Below, one piece after another: positions 6,864-15,012 of a DNA stretch of 64,000 nt. The notes under the pieces are model-generated. The model was not told where the DNA came from and searched no databases. It saw nothing but the letters and a program-made list of their open reading frames with translations. Made by a program: the position numbers and the translations under genes. Each line of letters opens with the position of its first letter. Position 1 is the stretch's first letter. The DNA is from CBDEUK01 sp965250225 (GTDB taxonomy: Bacteria > Pseudomonadota > Gammaproteobacteria > Eutrophobiales > Eutrophobiaceae). The DNA lies in the NCBI GenBank assembly GCA_965250225.1, contig CBDFNQ010000033.1, positions 1-64,000 of the forward strand, given 5' to 3'.

Positions 6864-9800
6864 ATGGCACGTATCCCAGACGCACAGATCAACCGACTCA
6901 AGCAAGACATCTCCCTGCAACGATTAGTCAGATCCCAGGGCATTAAACTGAAGAAACACGGCAAAGACCTAATCGGTTTATGTCCCTTCCACGATGATAA
7001 CGATCCTTCCTTAGTGATTACCCCTGAGAAAAATTTATGGCATTGCCTGGGTGCGTGTCAGTCTGGTGGTTCTGTTATTGATTGGGTAATGAAATCAGAA
7101 GGCGTGAGTTTTAGACACGCGGTCGAACTGTTACAAAATGATGTTCCTTCTTTAGCCGCTTCATCAAAACCAGTTAAACGTTCTCGCACAAAAAAAATAG
7201 ACACACCCTTCCAACGTGATACCGACGATCAACAATGTTTAAACCAGGTGATCGATTATTATCATCAAACCTTAAAACAATCACCGGAAGCACAGCAATA
7301 TTTAGAAAGCCGTGGTTTAGTTCACGCTGAACTCATTGACACATTTAAACTGGGCTTTGCCAATCGTTCCCTAGGTTATCGATTGCCGAGGAAAGAAACA
7401 AAAGATGGAGCCGCGATACGGGGACAATTGCAACGCATTGGTTTATTGCGAGATACTGGCCACGAACATTTTAATGGTTCACTCGTGATCCCTGTGTTTG
7501 ATGAACAAGGCATCGTCACCGAAGTCTACGGACGAAAGATAACAAAGAAGTTACGCCCAGGTACGCCATCGCATTTATATCTGCCGGGATCTCATCAAGG
7601 GATCTTTAATCAACAAGCCTTAGAAAATAATAATGAGATCATCTTATGTGAATCCCTGATTGATGCCCTAACGTTTTGGTGTGCCGGTTATAGAAACGTC
7701 ACAAGCAGTTATGGTATTGAAGGCTTTACCAAAGAACACATCAATGCATTTAAACAACATAATATTGAACGTGTGTTGATTGCCTATGACCGCGATGATG
7801 CAGGCGAAGCAGCTGCGGTGAAACTAGCAAAACAATTAATCAAAGCAAACATGGATTGTTATCGTTTATTGTTTCCAAAAGGAATGGATGCAAATCAATA
7901 TGCACTTGATGTTACTCCGGCGAATAAAAGTTTAGGTGTAGTGATCCGAAGTGCCCAATGGATGGGCGACGCACAGGGAAGTGCTAGTGTCGCGGGAGGC
8001 AGGAAGCCGGGAGCGACCAATAATAAACCTGGAAAAAAGATCACGACACAAACGATTGAAGAGACTCATTCTAAAACCGCAACAGAACAAACAAGCAATC
8101 CTTCTTTAGTTGCTGAATCATCACAGCCTACTATTGAATTACCTGCCGCAGCGATACCCCCATCACCTATTGAACCTGTGGAAGCCAAAGTATCAGAACA
8201 CGAAATCAATATTGAATATGGTAATAGACACTATCGTGTACGCGGCTTACAAAAAAATACCAGCTACGAAGTATTAAAGGTGAATGTATTGGTAAAAATG
8301 AATGACGCTATACACGTCGATACATTCGACTTATACAATGCTAAACAGCGGCAAGCCTTTGCGCGTGTGGCCGCAGTGGAATGTGATGTAGAAGATAAAA
8401 TAATACAACGTGATTTAGGGCAATTGTTATTGCAGTTAGAAGCCTTGCAGGACAAGACCATCCAGGCCGCCTTAAAACCCAACGAACCGACCGGCTACAC
8501 GATGGATGATAACGAGCGGGAAAGCGCCCTGAACTTATTACGTGATCCGGAACTGGTACACCGCATTACCGATGACTTTAGCAAAACAGGTTTAGTGGGA
8601 GAACCCACCAATGCTTTAATGGGCTATTTAGCGACCGTCTCACGCAAATTAAAAACACCACTGGCCATTATCGTACAAAGCACCAGTGCTGCCGGTAAAA
8701 GTGCCTTAATGGATGCGGTATTAAAACTGGTGCCCGAAGAGGATCGCGTCCATTACTCGGCAATGACCGGGCAATCTCTGTTCTATCTGGGTGAGACTGA
8801 CTTAAAGCATAAAATACTAGGCATCGCCGAAGAAGAAGGGGTACGGCAAGCGACCTACGCCTTAAAGCTGTTACAGAGTGAAGGTGAATTAACCATCGCC
8901 TCAACCGGCAAAGATCCACAATCGGGCAAACACATCACCGAAGAATACCGGGTTGAAGGCCCGGTAATGTTGTTCTTAACAACAACAGCCATCGACATCG
9001 ATGAAGAACTGTTAAACCGTTGTGTGGTGTTAACGATTAATGAAAGCCGTGAACAAACCGCCGCGATACAAACAAGACAACGACAGGCCAGAACTTTATC
9101 GGGATTACTGGGAAGTCACGACAGTGAACAACTGGTTCAACAACATCAAAATGCACAACGATTGTTGCGACCTTTAGCGGTGGTGAATCCTTACGCGGAA
9201 CAACTGGCCTTTGCAGACAGTAGAACGCGCACACGCCGTGATCACGAAAAGTATTTAACCCTGATTGAATCGATTACTTTGTTACATCAATACCAACGTG
9301 ACATAAAAACCGTTAATAATAGTGGCAAAGTCATTGAGTATATCGAGGTAACGAAAAAGGATATTGCTTTATCAAATGAATTAGCCCACGAGATCCTGGG
9401 TCGTTCATTAGATGAATTACCCCCACCGACACGCAGCTTATTGCAACAGCTTCATTCCTTAGTGGCAGAGAAAATAAAAGACGACGGCTTACGACAAAAT
9501 GAAGTGCGTTTTACGCGCCGGGAAGTCAGAGAAAGTGCAGGCTTATCGGACAAACAAGTACGTGTTCATCTTGAACGCCTGGTAGAGCTGGAATGTGTCT
9601 TTGCCCACCACGGTAAGAACGGTCAAAGGTATGTTTATGAATTGGTGTTTGATGGCGAATTAGAAAACGGATCACCACAGTTACCCGGCTTGATTGATGT
9701 TAAACAGTTAAAGGATGGCACTACGACGGCCAACCTCGTGGCCTCAAGTGATGACCTCGTGCCTAGCTCGTGGCCTGCTAGTGGTAAGGAAGTGGCTACC

Positions 9801-9941
9801 TTGTCAGAAGACAAAAACACAGTAACGCCCAGTAAACAAAAGGATTTAACCAATAATAACAATACTACCGGCGAAATGGACTTATTAACGGTAAAAAAAT
9901 CTGAGCAGTCGTACTCCACTTCTTTAGTTGCTGAGCGATAA
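6864..9941 (+). CDS. Mobile-element DNA primase fused to an AAA+ ATPase (copy 2, complete)
   Basis: 1,025 residues from the ATG at 6864 (GGAGGG 9 bases upstream). A longer frame to 6822 lacks a ribosome site. Residues 35-75 form a CHC2 zinc finger (C40, H43, C61, C65). About 120-340 is a DnaG-type catalytic core with Toprim E263 (CESLIDAL) and D309/D311/D312 (YDRDDAG). A linker at 360-440 is low in order. Residues ~595-720 hold a P-loop ATPase (STSAAGKS near 606-613), followed by a likely winged helix and a polar tail. Primase plus ATPase on one chain is typical of self-replicating phage-satellite and integrative elements. It is the first gene of the operon, with the recombinase next. Confidence 0.9.
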   Translation: MARIPDAQINRLKQDISLQRLVRSQGIKLKKHGKDLIGLCPFHDDNDPSLVITPEKNLWHCLGACQSGGSVIDWVMKSEGVSFRHAVELLQNDVPSLAASSKPVKRSRTKKIDTPFQRDTDDQQCLNQVIDYYHQTLKQSPEAQQYLESRGLVHAELIDTFKLGFANRSLGYRLPRKETKDGAAIRGQLQRIGLLRDTGHEHFNGSLVIPVFDEQGIVTEVYGRKITKKLRPGTPSHLYLPGSHQGIFNQQALENNNEIILCESLIDALTFWCAGYRNVTSSYGIEGFTKEHINAFKQHNIERVLIAYDRDDAGEAAAVKLAKQLIKANMDCYRLLFPKGMDANQYALDVTPANKSLGVVIRSAQWMGDAQGSASVAGGRKPGATNNKPGKKITTQTIEETHSKTATEQTSNPSLVAESSQPTIELPAAAIPPSPIEPVEAKVSEHEINIEYGNRHYRVRGLQKNTSYEVLKVNVLVKMNDAIHVDTFDLYNAKQRQAFARVAAVECDVEDKIIQRDLGQLLLQLEALQDKTIQAALKPNEPTGYTMDDNERESALNLLRDPELVHRITDDFSKTGLVGEPTNALMGYLATVSRKLKTPLAIIVQSTSAAGKSALMDAVLKLVPEEDRVHYSAMTGQSLFYLGETDLKHKILGIAEEEGVRQATYALKLLQSEGELTIASTGKDPQSGKHITEEYRVEGPVMLFLTTTAIDIDEELLNRCVVLTINESREQTAAIQTRQRQARTLSGLLGSHDSEQLVQQHQNAQRLLRPLAVVNPYAEQLAFADSRTRTRRDHEKYLTLIESITLLHQYQRDIKTVNNSGKVIEYIEVTKKDIALSNELAHEILGRSLDELPPPTRSLLQQLHSLVAEKIKDDGLRQNEVRFTRREVRESAGLSDKQVRVHLERLVELECVFAHHGKNGQRYVYELVFDGELENGSPQLPGLIDVKQLKDGTTTANLVASSDDLVPSSWPASGKEVATLSEDKNTVTPSKQKDLTNNNNTTGEMDLLTVKKSEQSYSTSLVAER

Positions 9942-9943
9942 CG

Positions 9944-10993
9944 ATGCCGTATGTAGAACGTCCCATTGAAATACCCAGCGATCCCCGATCATTACACGCC
10001 TATGTCCTAGCCTACATTGAACATTTAAAGACACAACACTATGCCGTACAGAGCGTGCAATATAAATACGCTTCATTGATCTGGTTTATTGAATGGTGTG
10101 AAGAACGTGGCATCGATCGAATAGAAGCGATTACAAGACCCATATTACAACGCTATCAACGGCACTTATACTATGCGATAGGTCGTGGTGACAAACCGTT
10201 ATCGATAGCAAGTCAACGCAATCGATTAAGCGCCGTGCGCACCTGGTTTCGTTTTTTAATGCGTGAGAATTTAATTTTATACAACCCCGCCAGTGAACTG
10301 GAACTACCAAAGCCAGAGTATCGTTTACCGAAACACACGTTGACGAGTGAGGAAGCCGAATGTGTGTTAACACAACCTGACATTGATACCGATGCCGGAT
10401 TAAGAGATCGCGCTATATTGGAAGTATTGTATTCCACGGGTATACGTCGAATGGAAATGATCAACTTAATGAAACACGATATGAATACGTCAGCCGGTAT
10501 ACTTGCCATCAGACAGGGTAAAGGGAGACGTGATCGCTTTGTACCGGTGGGAGAACGTGCCTTACTTTGGATACAAAAATATGTAGATGATATCCGACCA
10601 CAACACGCCTTACCTCGCAGCCCTGATAATGTATTTTTAGATGACACCGGACAGCAACTCGATCCACATCGGATCAGTCGTGCGGTAAAAAAATACGTAA
10701 AGCAAGCGGACATCAATAAGACCGGATCGTGTCACTTGTTCCGGCACACGATGGCCACGTTGATGTTAGAGAACGGCGCAGACATTCGATTCATACAACA
10801 GATGTTAGGTCACTCGCAATTATCCACGACAGAAATTTATACGCACGTTGCCATTCATAAGCTAAAAGAAATCCATACCTTAACGCATCCGGGAAAATTA
10901 AAGCCACACACTGATGACAATCTTAATGATGATGACGCGATAGAAATATTACTTGATACATTAGTTGCAGAAAGTGAAGAAGATGAAAGATAG
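9944..10993 (+). CDS. Tyrosine recombinase/integrase (copy 2)
   Basis: Identical in translation to the recombinase at 1833-2882, with R168, K193, H264, R267, H290 and Y299 all present. It starts 2 bases after the primase stop. Having two intact identical recombinases 8.1 kb apart means either could act on sites in both copies. Confidence 0.93.
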   Translation: MPYVERPIEIPSDPRSLHAYVLAYIEHLKTQHYAVQSVQYKYASLIWFIEWCEERGIDRIEAITRPILQRYQRHLYYAIGRGDKPLSIASQRNRLSAVRTWFRFLMRENLILYNPASELELPKPEYRLPKHTLTSEEAECVLTQPDIDTDAGLRDRAILEVLYSTGIRRMEMINLMKHDMNTSAGILAIRQGKGRRDRFVPVGERALLWIQKYVDDIRPQHALPRSPDNVFLDDTGQQLDPHRISRAVKKYVKQADINKTGSCHLFRHTMATLMLENGADIRFIQQMLGHSQLSTTEIYTHVAIHKLKEIHTLTHPGKLKPHTDDNLNDDDAIEILLDTLVAESEEDER

Positions 10994-11665
10994 GAAGATA
11001 CGTGTTGACGCATCAAGTCATTTCACCGCGCGTCACAAAGCTTGCGTTTGTCTTCTCATCTTCCCTACGGGTGTTCAGCCAGGCAAGCTTTGCGCCGCGC
11101 TACTTCAGTAATGAATTTATCTTCATTGCCTTTGTTTAACATCAAAAACATAAGGAGCAACACATCCCGCAAACAACGCGGGAAGTATTGCGGCATTAAT
11201 AATCTGCCAGCAACAAAAAGGCAATGATTGAAAATAATAATGTGTGCCTTACTGTTGCTGGCAAAAAGAACAATAAGGTGGCTGTCCCTGATAACGCTGG
11301 TCTAAGGTTCCCCGTGGTTGTCTATGCGCGTTATCAGGGAAAGCAATCTAAAAGACACGACCCCCACTTGCCCCCAAGGGGCTATAAGCGGCCAAGTAAC
11401 ATAATGCCGAATTATGCGCCATGAACATTGCATACAAATAAAAGCAGCTAATGAAATAGCAACAGTCCGCTACCGCCGTATAATTAAGCACTATGTTAAA
11501 TGTCCGCCGTCGCTCACGCTCCATAAGGAAGGCTTGTTTTATACCCACCCGGCCATCAACTAAAAACGGCTCGCACTGCGTTGCTCGTTTCCGTTTTTAG
11601 TTGCTGTCCTTCCCACCCTACAAAAGCTAAAAGCAGCAGCTAAATAATGAAATGATACGCAAGAA
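10994..11665. other. Structured non-coding stretch downstream of the recombinase (copy 2)
   Basis: Same sequence as 2883-3554 with the same four inverted repeats. Arms lie at 11036-11045/11083-11092, 11205-11215/11253-11263, 11286-11297/11328-11339 and 11557-11569/11591-11603. No gene is supported here. Confidence 0.7.
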
Positions 11666-11950
11666 TCATTGATAGATACTGCGGCGATGACCGACGGCCA
11701 ATACCAGAACAACTAAATGCTCATCCTGTATCTGACAGACCGCACGATAATCTCCAATACGATAACGCCACAAACCTTGTAACTCGTGTTTTAATGATTT
11801 ACCAAATCGCTTTGGATCATCATCCACCATGATCCGTTCACGAAAGTAACGCAGTATGTTTTTTTGTAGATCGGGATTCAGTTTACGCAGTTCGCGGCGG
11901 GCTTTGTCATCCCATTCAACTGTCCAGGTCAAGCCCTTGCTCCAGGTCAT
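11666..11950 (-). CDS. relE-like: RelE-family toxin (copy 2)
   Basis: Identical in translation to the toxin at 3555-3839, with the same RelE signature (RYRIGDYRAVCQI, GHRRSIY). It overlaps the antitoxin gene by 35 bases. A second identical pair makes loss of one copy harmless to addiction. Confidence 0.88.
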   Translation of the reverse strand: MTWSKGLTWTVEWDDKARRELRKLNPDLQKNILRYFRERIMVDDDPKRFGKSLKHELQGLWRYRIGDYRAVCQIQDEHLVVLVLAVGHRRSIYQ

Positions 11951-12128
11951 CCTGATTCCAGCGTTTACCGGCCTTCTCCAGCCGGTCAACGGCCAGATAG
12001 GTGTCCTCTAAATCATCCATATACTGAAGAATGGCTTCCGTTGCGTAATAAGTTTTAGTACGGCCAGTACGTTTGGCCAACGTCGTTAAACGCTTCTCAA
12101 TCTTGGTAGGTAGGCGAATGGCTAACAT
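11916..12128 (-). CDS. relB-like: RHH-type antitoxin of the RelE-like toxin (copy 2)
   Basis: Identical in translation to the antitoxin at 3805-4017. Start at 12128, with the palindromic operator just upstream at 12153-12170. Confidence 0.88.
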   Translation of the reverse strand: MLAIRLPTKIEKRLTTLAKRTGRTKTYYATEAILQYMDDLEDTYLAVDRLEKAGKRWNQDDLEQGLDLDS

Positions 12129-12152
12129 GTGAAAATCCTCAAAATAATGAAT

Positions 12153-12170
12153 TGCTATACATGTATAGCA
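12153..12170. promoter_or_regulatory. Perfect 18-bp palindrome, probable RelB operator (copy 2)
   Basis: Second copy of the palindrome TGCTATACATGTATAGCA, between the antitoxin start at 12128 and the toxin-tail frame at 12203. Confidence 0.75.
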
Positions 12171-12202
12171 TAGCAGTGGGAATGCTAGAATGATACAAAG
12201 TG

Positions 12203-12871
12203 ATGGGCTATAGTGACGATATGCAAACAAGGACGACAAGCCAAAAACCGCATCAAGGAAAAAATTTACATCCTCACAGATGGCACCGGGGAAAACAGTC
12301 TGTAAGTCGTGGAAGACGTTGGGGAAAATCCTATCGACACTACGACGGCACGTCAGGTGTACCAGAGTTTAAAAATGGGGCAATAACAGGCGCTTTCTCT
12401 AGGTTGTTTAATGATCTCCAACATAATAACGAATTAAATACTGCGTTAGATGAATTAAGACAAACTTCTGAATTTAGAGGGTTAGAAGCCGCAGCAGAGC
12501 GTAGGTTAGGCAAACCTGTAGAATATAAATTAATACGTGGTTTAACAGTTGATGCTGATGGTACTCGTGCTTTCAATCTCCCATGGGCTGATACAGATGC
12601 TGGAATAGTTTATATACCCCGTGGATTTTCTAGTAATGCTACATTCCCATCTGGAATTGATCGAGTCAGATTCTCACTTCAAAGAGTGATCTTCCATGAA
12701 ACATATCATCAGGCTTATACATATGGTATTGAGCTGTCTCATTTTTCTCAGACTATTAGTCCCACAAACAATTTTATGAGTAAGTATTACGGACAAGGAG
12801 TCCGTACGGAAGACTCCTTATGTATTAGGAGTAATTGTTCTGGGCCATTTATATCTGGTTCAACTCGATAA
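12203..12871 (+). CDS. Orphan polymorphic-toxin tail 2, predicted zinc metallopeptidase
   Basis: About 222 residues. It shares the first ~60 residues with tail 1 except for N-to-K and A-to-S changes. GVPEFKNGAITGAFSRLFN is the pre-toxin motif. The unique part contains VIFHETYHQAY, an HExxH zinc-protease motif at about residues 165-169, preceded by a beta hairpin (AGIVYIPRGF) as in many zincin toxins. Candidate third ligands lie in GIELSHFSQ. The C-terminus has two Cys (LCIRSNC) that could form a disulfide. No secretion or YD-repeat region is attached. The next gene begins 16 bases downstream. Confidence 0.72.
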   Translation: MGYSDDMQTRTTSQKPHQGKNLHPHRWHRGKQSVSRGRRWGKSYRHYDGTSGVPEFKNGAITGAFSRLFNDLQHNNELNTALDELRQTSEFRGLEAAAERRLGKPVEYKLIRGLTVDADGTRAFNLPWADTDAGIVYIPRGFSSNATFPSGIDRVRFSLQRVIFHETYHQAYTYGIELSHFSQTISPTNNFMSKYYGQGVRTEDSLCIRSNCSGPFISGSTR

Positions 12872-12887
12872 ATAGGTGGTTATAGAT

Positions 12888-13394
12888 ATGATAAATAAGC
12901 TATTTTTTCTGAGAAGTATATTTATTGTTTGTATGGTAATGCTATCTGGATTGCATGCGGAAGATTTTAATAGCTATGAATACACAAACGTTTTTAATCC
13001 AACAAAGACGATTTGGTTGGATGTAAAAGAAAAACGAATAGTAGTAGGAGATGTCGGTACTTCGATATTATTTTGTGGGCATGAAGATGAATATATCTGC
13101 TTTAGTAATCAGCATATTGCTTTTGCAGTGCCAACAGCAAACATTGAAGTTTTAGATAAATGGGAAATTGGAGGAATTGAATTCAAAAACAATGGTATTA
13201 GGAAGATAAAGATTTTAGATACTTTTGTTGAGGCATACAATATCGTAACTGATATTGCTGAAGTTAAATATAATTTCCTTTACTCAGAGGATCTAGGGTT
13301 AATAGCTATAGGGATATTTGACTTGGAAATGAGTCAGGGGAATACATATTTATTAAGCGGGAAATATGGATTTGCATATAGTGTTGGAAAGTGA
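12888..13394 (+). CDS. Putative exported immunity protein for toxin tail 2
   Basis: About 168 residues from the ATG at 12888, with AGGTGG 8 bases upstream; an in-frame GTG at 12876 overlaps that ribosome site. A clear signal peptide (MINKLFFLRSIFIVCMVMLSGLHA) is followed by a beta-rich domain with no family I recognise. Gene order and export signal support an immunity role against a periplasmic metallopeptidase. Confidence 0.65.
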   Translation: MINKLFFLRSIFIVCMVMLSGLHAEDFNSYEYTNVFNPTKTIWLDVKEKRIVVGDVGTSILFCGHEDEYICFSNQHIAFAVPTANIEVLDKWEIGGIEFKNNGIRKIKILDTFVEAYNIVTDIAEVKYNFLYSEDLGLIAIGIFDLEMSQGNTYLLSGKYGFAYSVGK

Positions 13395-13400
13395 GAAGCC

Positions 13401-13955
13401 GTGCCTACGACACTCCTCCGAACTTTTGTTGGGGGCAAGTTTCAAAATGGAGCATTGACAGGCGCGTTTAGCAGGCTGTTTAATGATGTGGCTGTAGCAG
13501 GAAAATATAGAAGTATCATTAGAAAGCATAATGACTTAGTTAGTAGAATCCGTGTTGATTATACTAAGAATCCTGATGCCTCAATAAATTTGAGCAAATC
13601 TGACTTAAGTACAATTACGGCATATGAAAGGTACCAGGCAAAGAATTTTGGAAAAAGTTACACAGAAGATGCACTCGGCTCAGGCGACCCAGCTTTGAGT
13701 GATACTTTTATTCGAGGGCGATACGACAATGTGATGTTTAATGTAGAAGGTTATGGTTCTGGAATTGGAGGTGATGTTAACTACATTGGGGTTGGTGTAT
13801 CTGCGGAGCACTATGGAATATCTGGTCAGGCACATAATTTCATAATCGCTTCCTACAATTTAGGTCAATTTGTAGAATCAGGGTTCAGTACTCCATACAA
13901 TTTAAGACAAATCCGCACAGGATCTTATTGGGCTGAGGTTGGGTATTCAAATTAA
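13401..13955 (+). CDS. Orphan polymorphic-toxin tail 3, unknown toxin domain
   Basis: 184 codons from a GTG at 13401. The protein begins almost at the pre-toxin motif (GGKFQNGALTGAFSRLFND) and lacks the ~50-residue lead of the other two tails, so it may be a silent donor cassette rather than an expressed gene. The unique domain ends in a conserved-looking block (GGDVNYIGVGVSAEHYG, then AHNFIIASYNLGQF) somewhat like polymorphic toxin type 44, an uncertain recollection. It starts 6 bases after immunity gene 2, and its stop overlaps the next start. Confidence 0.65.
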   Translation: MPTTLLRTFVGGKFQNGALTGAFSRLFNDVAVAGKYRSIIRKHNDLVSRIRVDYTKNPDASINLSKSDLSTITAYERYQAKNFGKSYTEDALGSGDPALSDTFIRGRYDNVMFNVEGYGSGIGGDVNYIGVGVSAEHYGISGQAHNFIIASYNLGQFVESGFSTPYNLRQIRTGSYWAEVGYSN

Positions 13956-14470
13956 TGAGCGATATTAATTTTAAAACTAATAACGTATTTAAGAAAAGTA
14001 TTTTTTTAATACCATTTGTAATCACTTTAATTATTTTATTACCAGCTATATGTTTGAAAAGCTATGATAAATATTTAGATTATCAGGCATGTTCTTCTAT
14101 AAAAAGAATAGCAAATAATCCTGATTATATGAAACACATATCTGGTGTTCTAGATACTTACTTTAGTTCTCGAAGCAAACAGGATAAAAATGATCCATAT
14201 AAAAGAACTGTTGAATTGTACGAAACAACGTCTATTTTGGATTTGCCAACAATAGATGAATCTTTTATAGGATTAGAACGTAAAATATTACATTACATAT
14301 CAATCTCAAAACGTACAGGTGCAGGAGGTTTTGAACAAATTGGAATATGGGTCAGGGATGCGTATCTAATTTTTAATGTGAAATATACTTCTGATACTGA
14401 GATGAGAACTGATTGGAAAAACCCGATAGTTGAATGTGATCAAGGAAAACTAATTCTAGGTGATAGGTAA
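13955..14470 (+). CDS. Putative membrane-anchored immunity protein for toxin tail 3
   Basis: 171 residues, overlapping the toxin 3 stop by one base (TAATG). One strong N-terminal membrane segment (KSIFLIPFVITLIILLPAICL, residues ~14-34) leaves about 135 residues outside, probably in the periplasm. The remainder has no recognised family. Position and topology fit an immunity protein. It is the last gene of the array and is followed by an intrinsic terminator. Confidence 0.62.
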   Translation: MSDINFKTNNVFKKSIFLIPFVITLIILLPAICLKSYDKYLDYQACSSIKRIANNPDYMKHISGVLDTYFSSRSKQDKNDPYKRTVELYETTSILDLPTIDESFIGLERKILHYISISKRTGAGGFEQIGIWVRDAYLIFNVKYTSDTEMRTDWKNPIVECDQGKLILGDR

Positions 14471-14477
14471 GTGAGTG

Positions 14478-14507
14478 AAAGGTGCCGGAGTGATTTAATT
14501 TTAACCA
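14478..14507 (+). repeat. 30-bp direct repeat, left copy
   Basis: A 30-base sequence beginning AAAGGTGCCGGAGTG and ending AATTTTAACCA is found identically at 14836-14865, 358 bp to the right in the same orientation. Here it forms the left arm and loop of the terminator after the third immunity gene. On the right it lies inside a small minus-strand gene. Confidence 0.9.
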
Positions 14508-14519
14508 CTCCGGTTTTTT
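14485..14519 (+). terminator. Intrinsic terminator of the toxin/immunity array
   Basis: CCGGAGTG pairs with CACTCCGG around a short AT-rich loop and is followed by TTTTTT. It lies 15 bases after the stop of the third immunity gene. Confidence 0.8.
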
Positions 14520-14582
14520 ATGGTTTAGTCATTCTCTTTAGAAAATAATACGGGACGTTACCCTTAATAAAAAACAGCAACA

Positions 14583-14620
14583 AAAAAAGCCCCGTTCATC
14601 TAGTTGAACGGGGCTTTTTT
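14583..14620. terminator. Strong bidirectional terminator
   Basis: Stem GCCCCGTTCA (14589-14598) with TGAACGGGGC (14605-14614), flanked by an A run on the left and a T run on the right, so it can work on both strands. It ends the minus-strand gene at 14629-14946 and backs up the terminator of the toxin array. Confidence 0.9.
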
Positions 14621-14628
14621 AATGGGCT

Positions 14629-14946
14629 TTATTGACGATGATAAAGTTCAAAGCGTAGCGCGTGAATGACGGTCTCCATCAAATAAAACAGACCACTGGT
14701 GGCTTGTTCAGATAAGACCAATTGATCTTGTTCACAATTAGCCGAGAGTTCCTGCAAAGTCGCCATGGCATCATGGACATTATGCAAAGTATCAATCTGT
14801 AAATAGCCAATCAGCGGATTATGATGCGGCGAGCAAAAGGTGCCGGAGTGATTTAATTTTAACCAGATGTCTGTCAGCGTGGTCGCGCTCATGTTTCTTT
14901 TCACTCGCGACATTCGTGCTTCCTGCACATCGTTTTTTTTCTGCAA
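14629..14946 (-). CDS. Hypothetical protein
   Basis: Up to 105 residues. A shorter start is possible at the internal Met of MSRVKRNMSATTL. The protein is mostly helical (DAMATLQELSANCEQDQLVLSEQATSGLFYLMETVIHALRFEL). The SGLFYLMETVIHAL part recalls small proteins encoded beside phage and plasmid regulators, but I recognise no family. The gene contains the right copy of the 30-bp repeat at 14836-14865 and ends at the bidirectional terminator. Confidence 0.5.
   Translation of the reverse strand: MQKKNDVQEARMSRVKRNMSATTLTDIWLKLNHSGTFCSPHHNPLIGYLQIDTLHNVHDAMATLQELSANCEQDQLVLSEQATSGLFYLMETVIHALRFELYHRQ
14836..14865 (+). repeat. 30-bp direct repeat, right copy
   Basis: Identical to 14478-14507. 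Here it lies in the coding frame of the minus-strand hypothetical gene (codons for LKLNHSGTF), so the left copy is probably the derived one or a recombination scar. Confidence 0.9.
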
Positions 14947-15012
14947 TTGTAAATTATTTCAAAACTGTTTAGAGTAAACACTTCCTCTATATAGCAAAAG
15001 GAGCTTGCTGCG

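Larger units (their letters stand above)
8112..12381. repeat. Copy 2 of long direct repeat
   Basis: Second copy of the 4.27-kb segment at 1-4270. Near-identity implies a very recent duplication or continuing gene conversion. Its 5' limit could lie left of 8112, since the corresponding part of copy 1 is outside the window. The 3' limit at 12381 coincides with the conserved toxin-tail motif and is followed by a different toxin domain from the one after copy 1. Confidence 0.97.
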
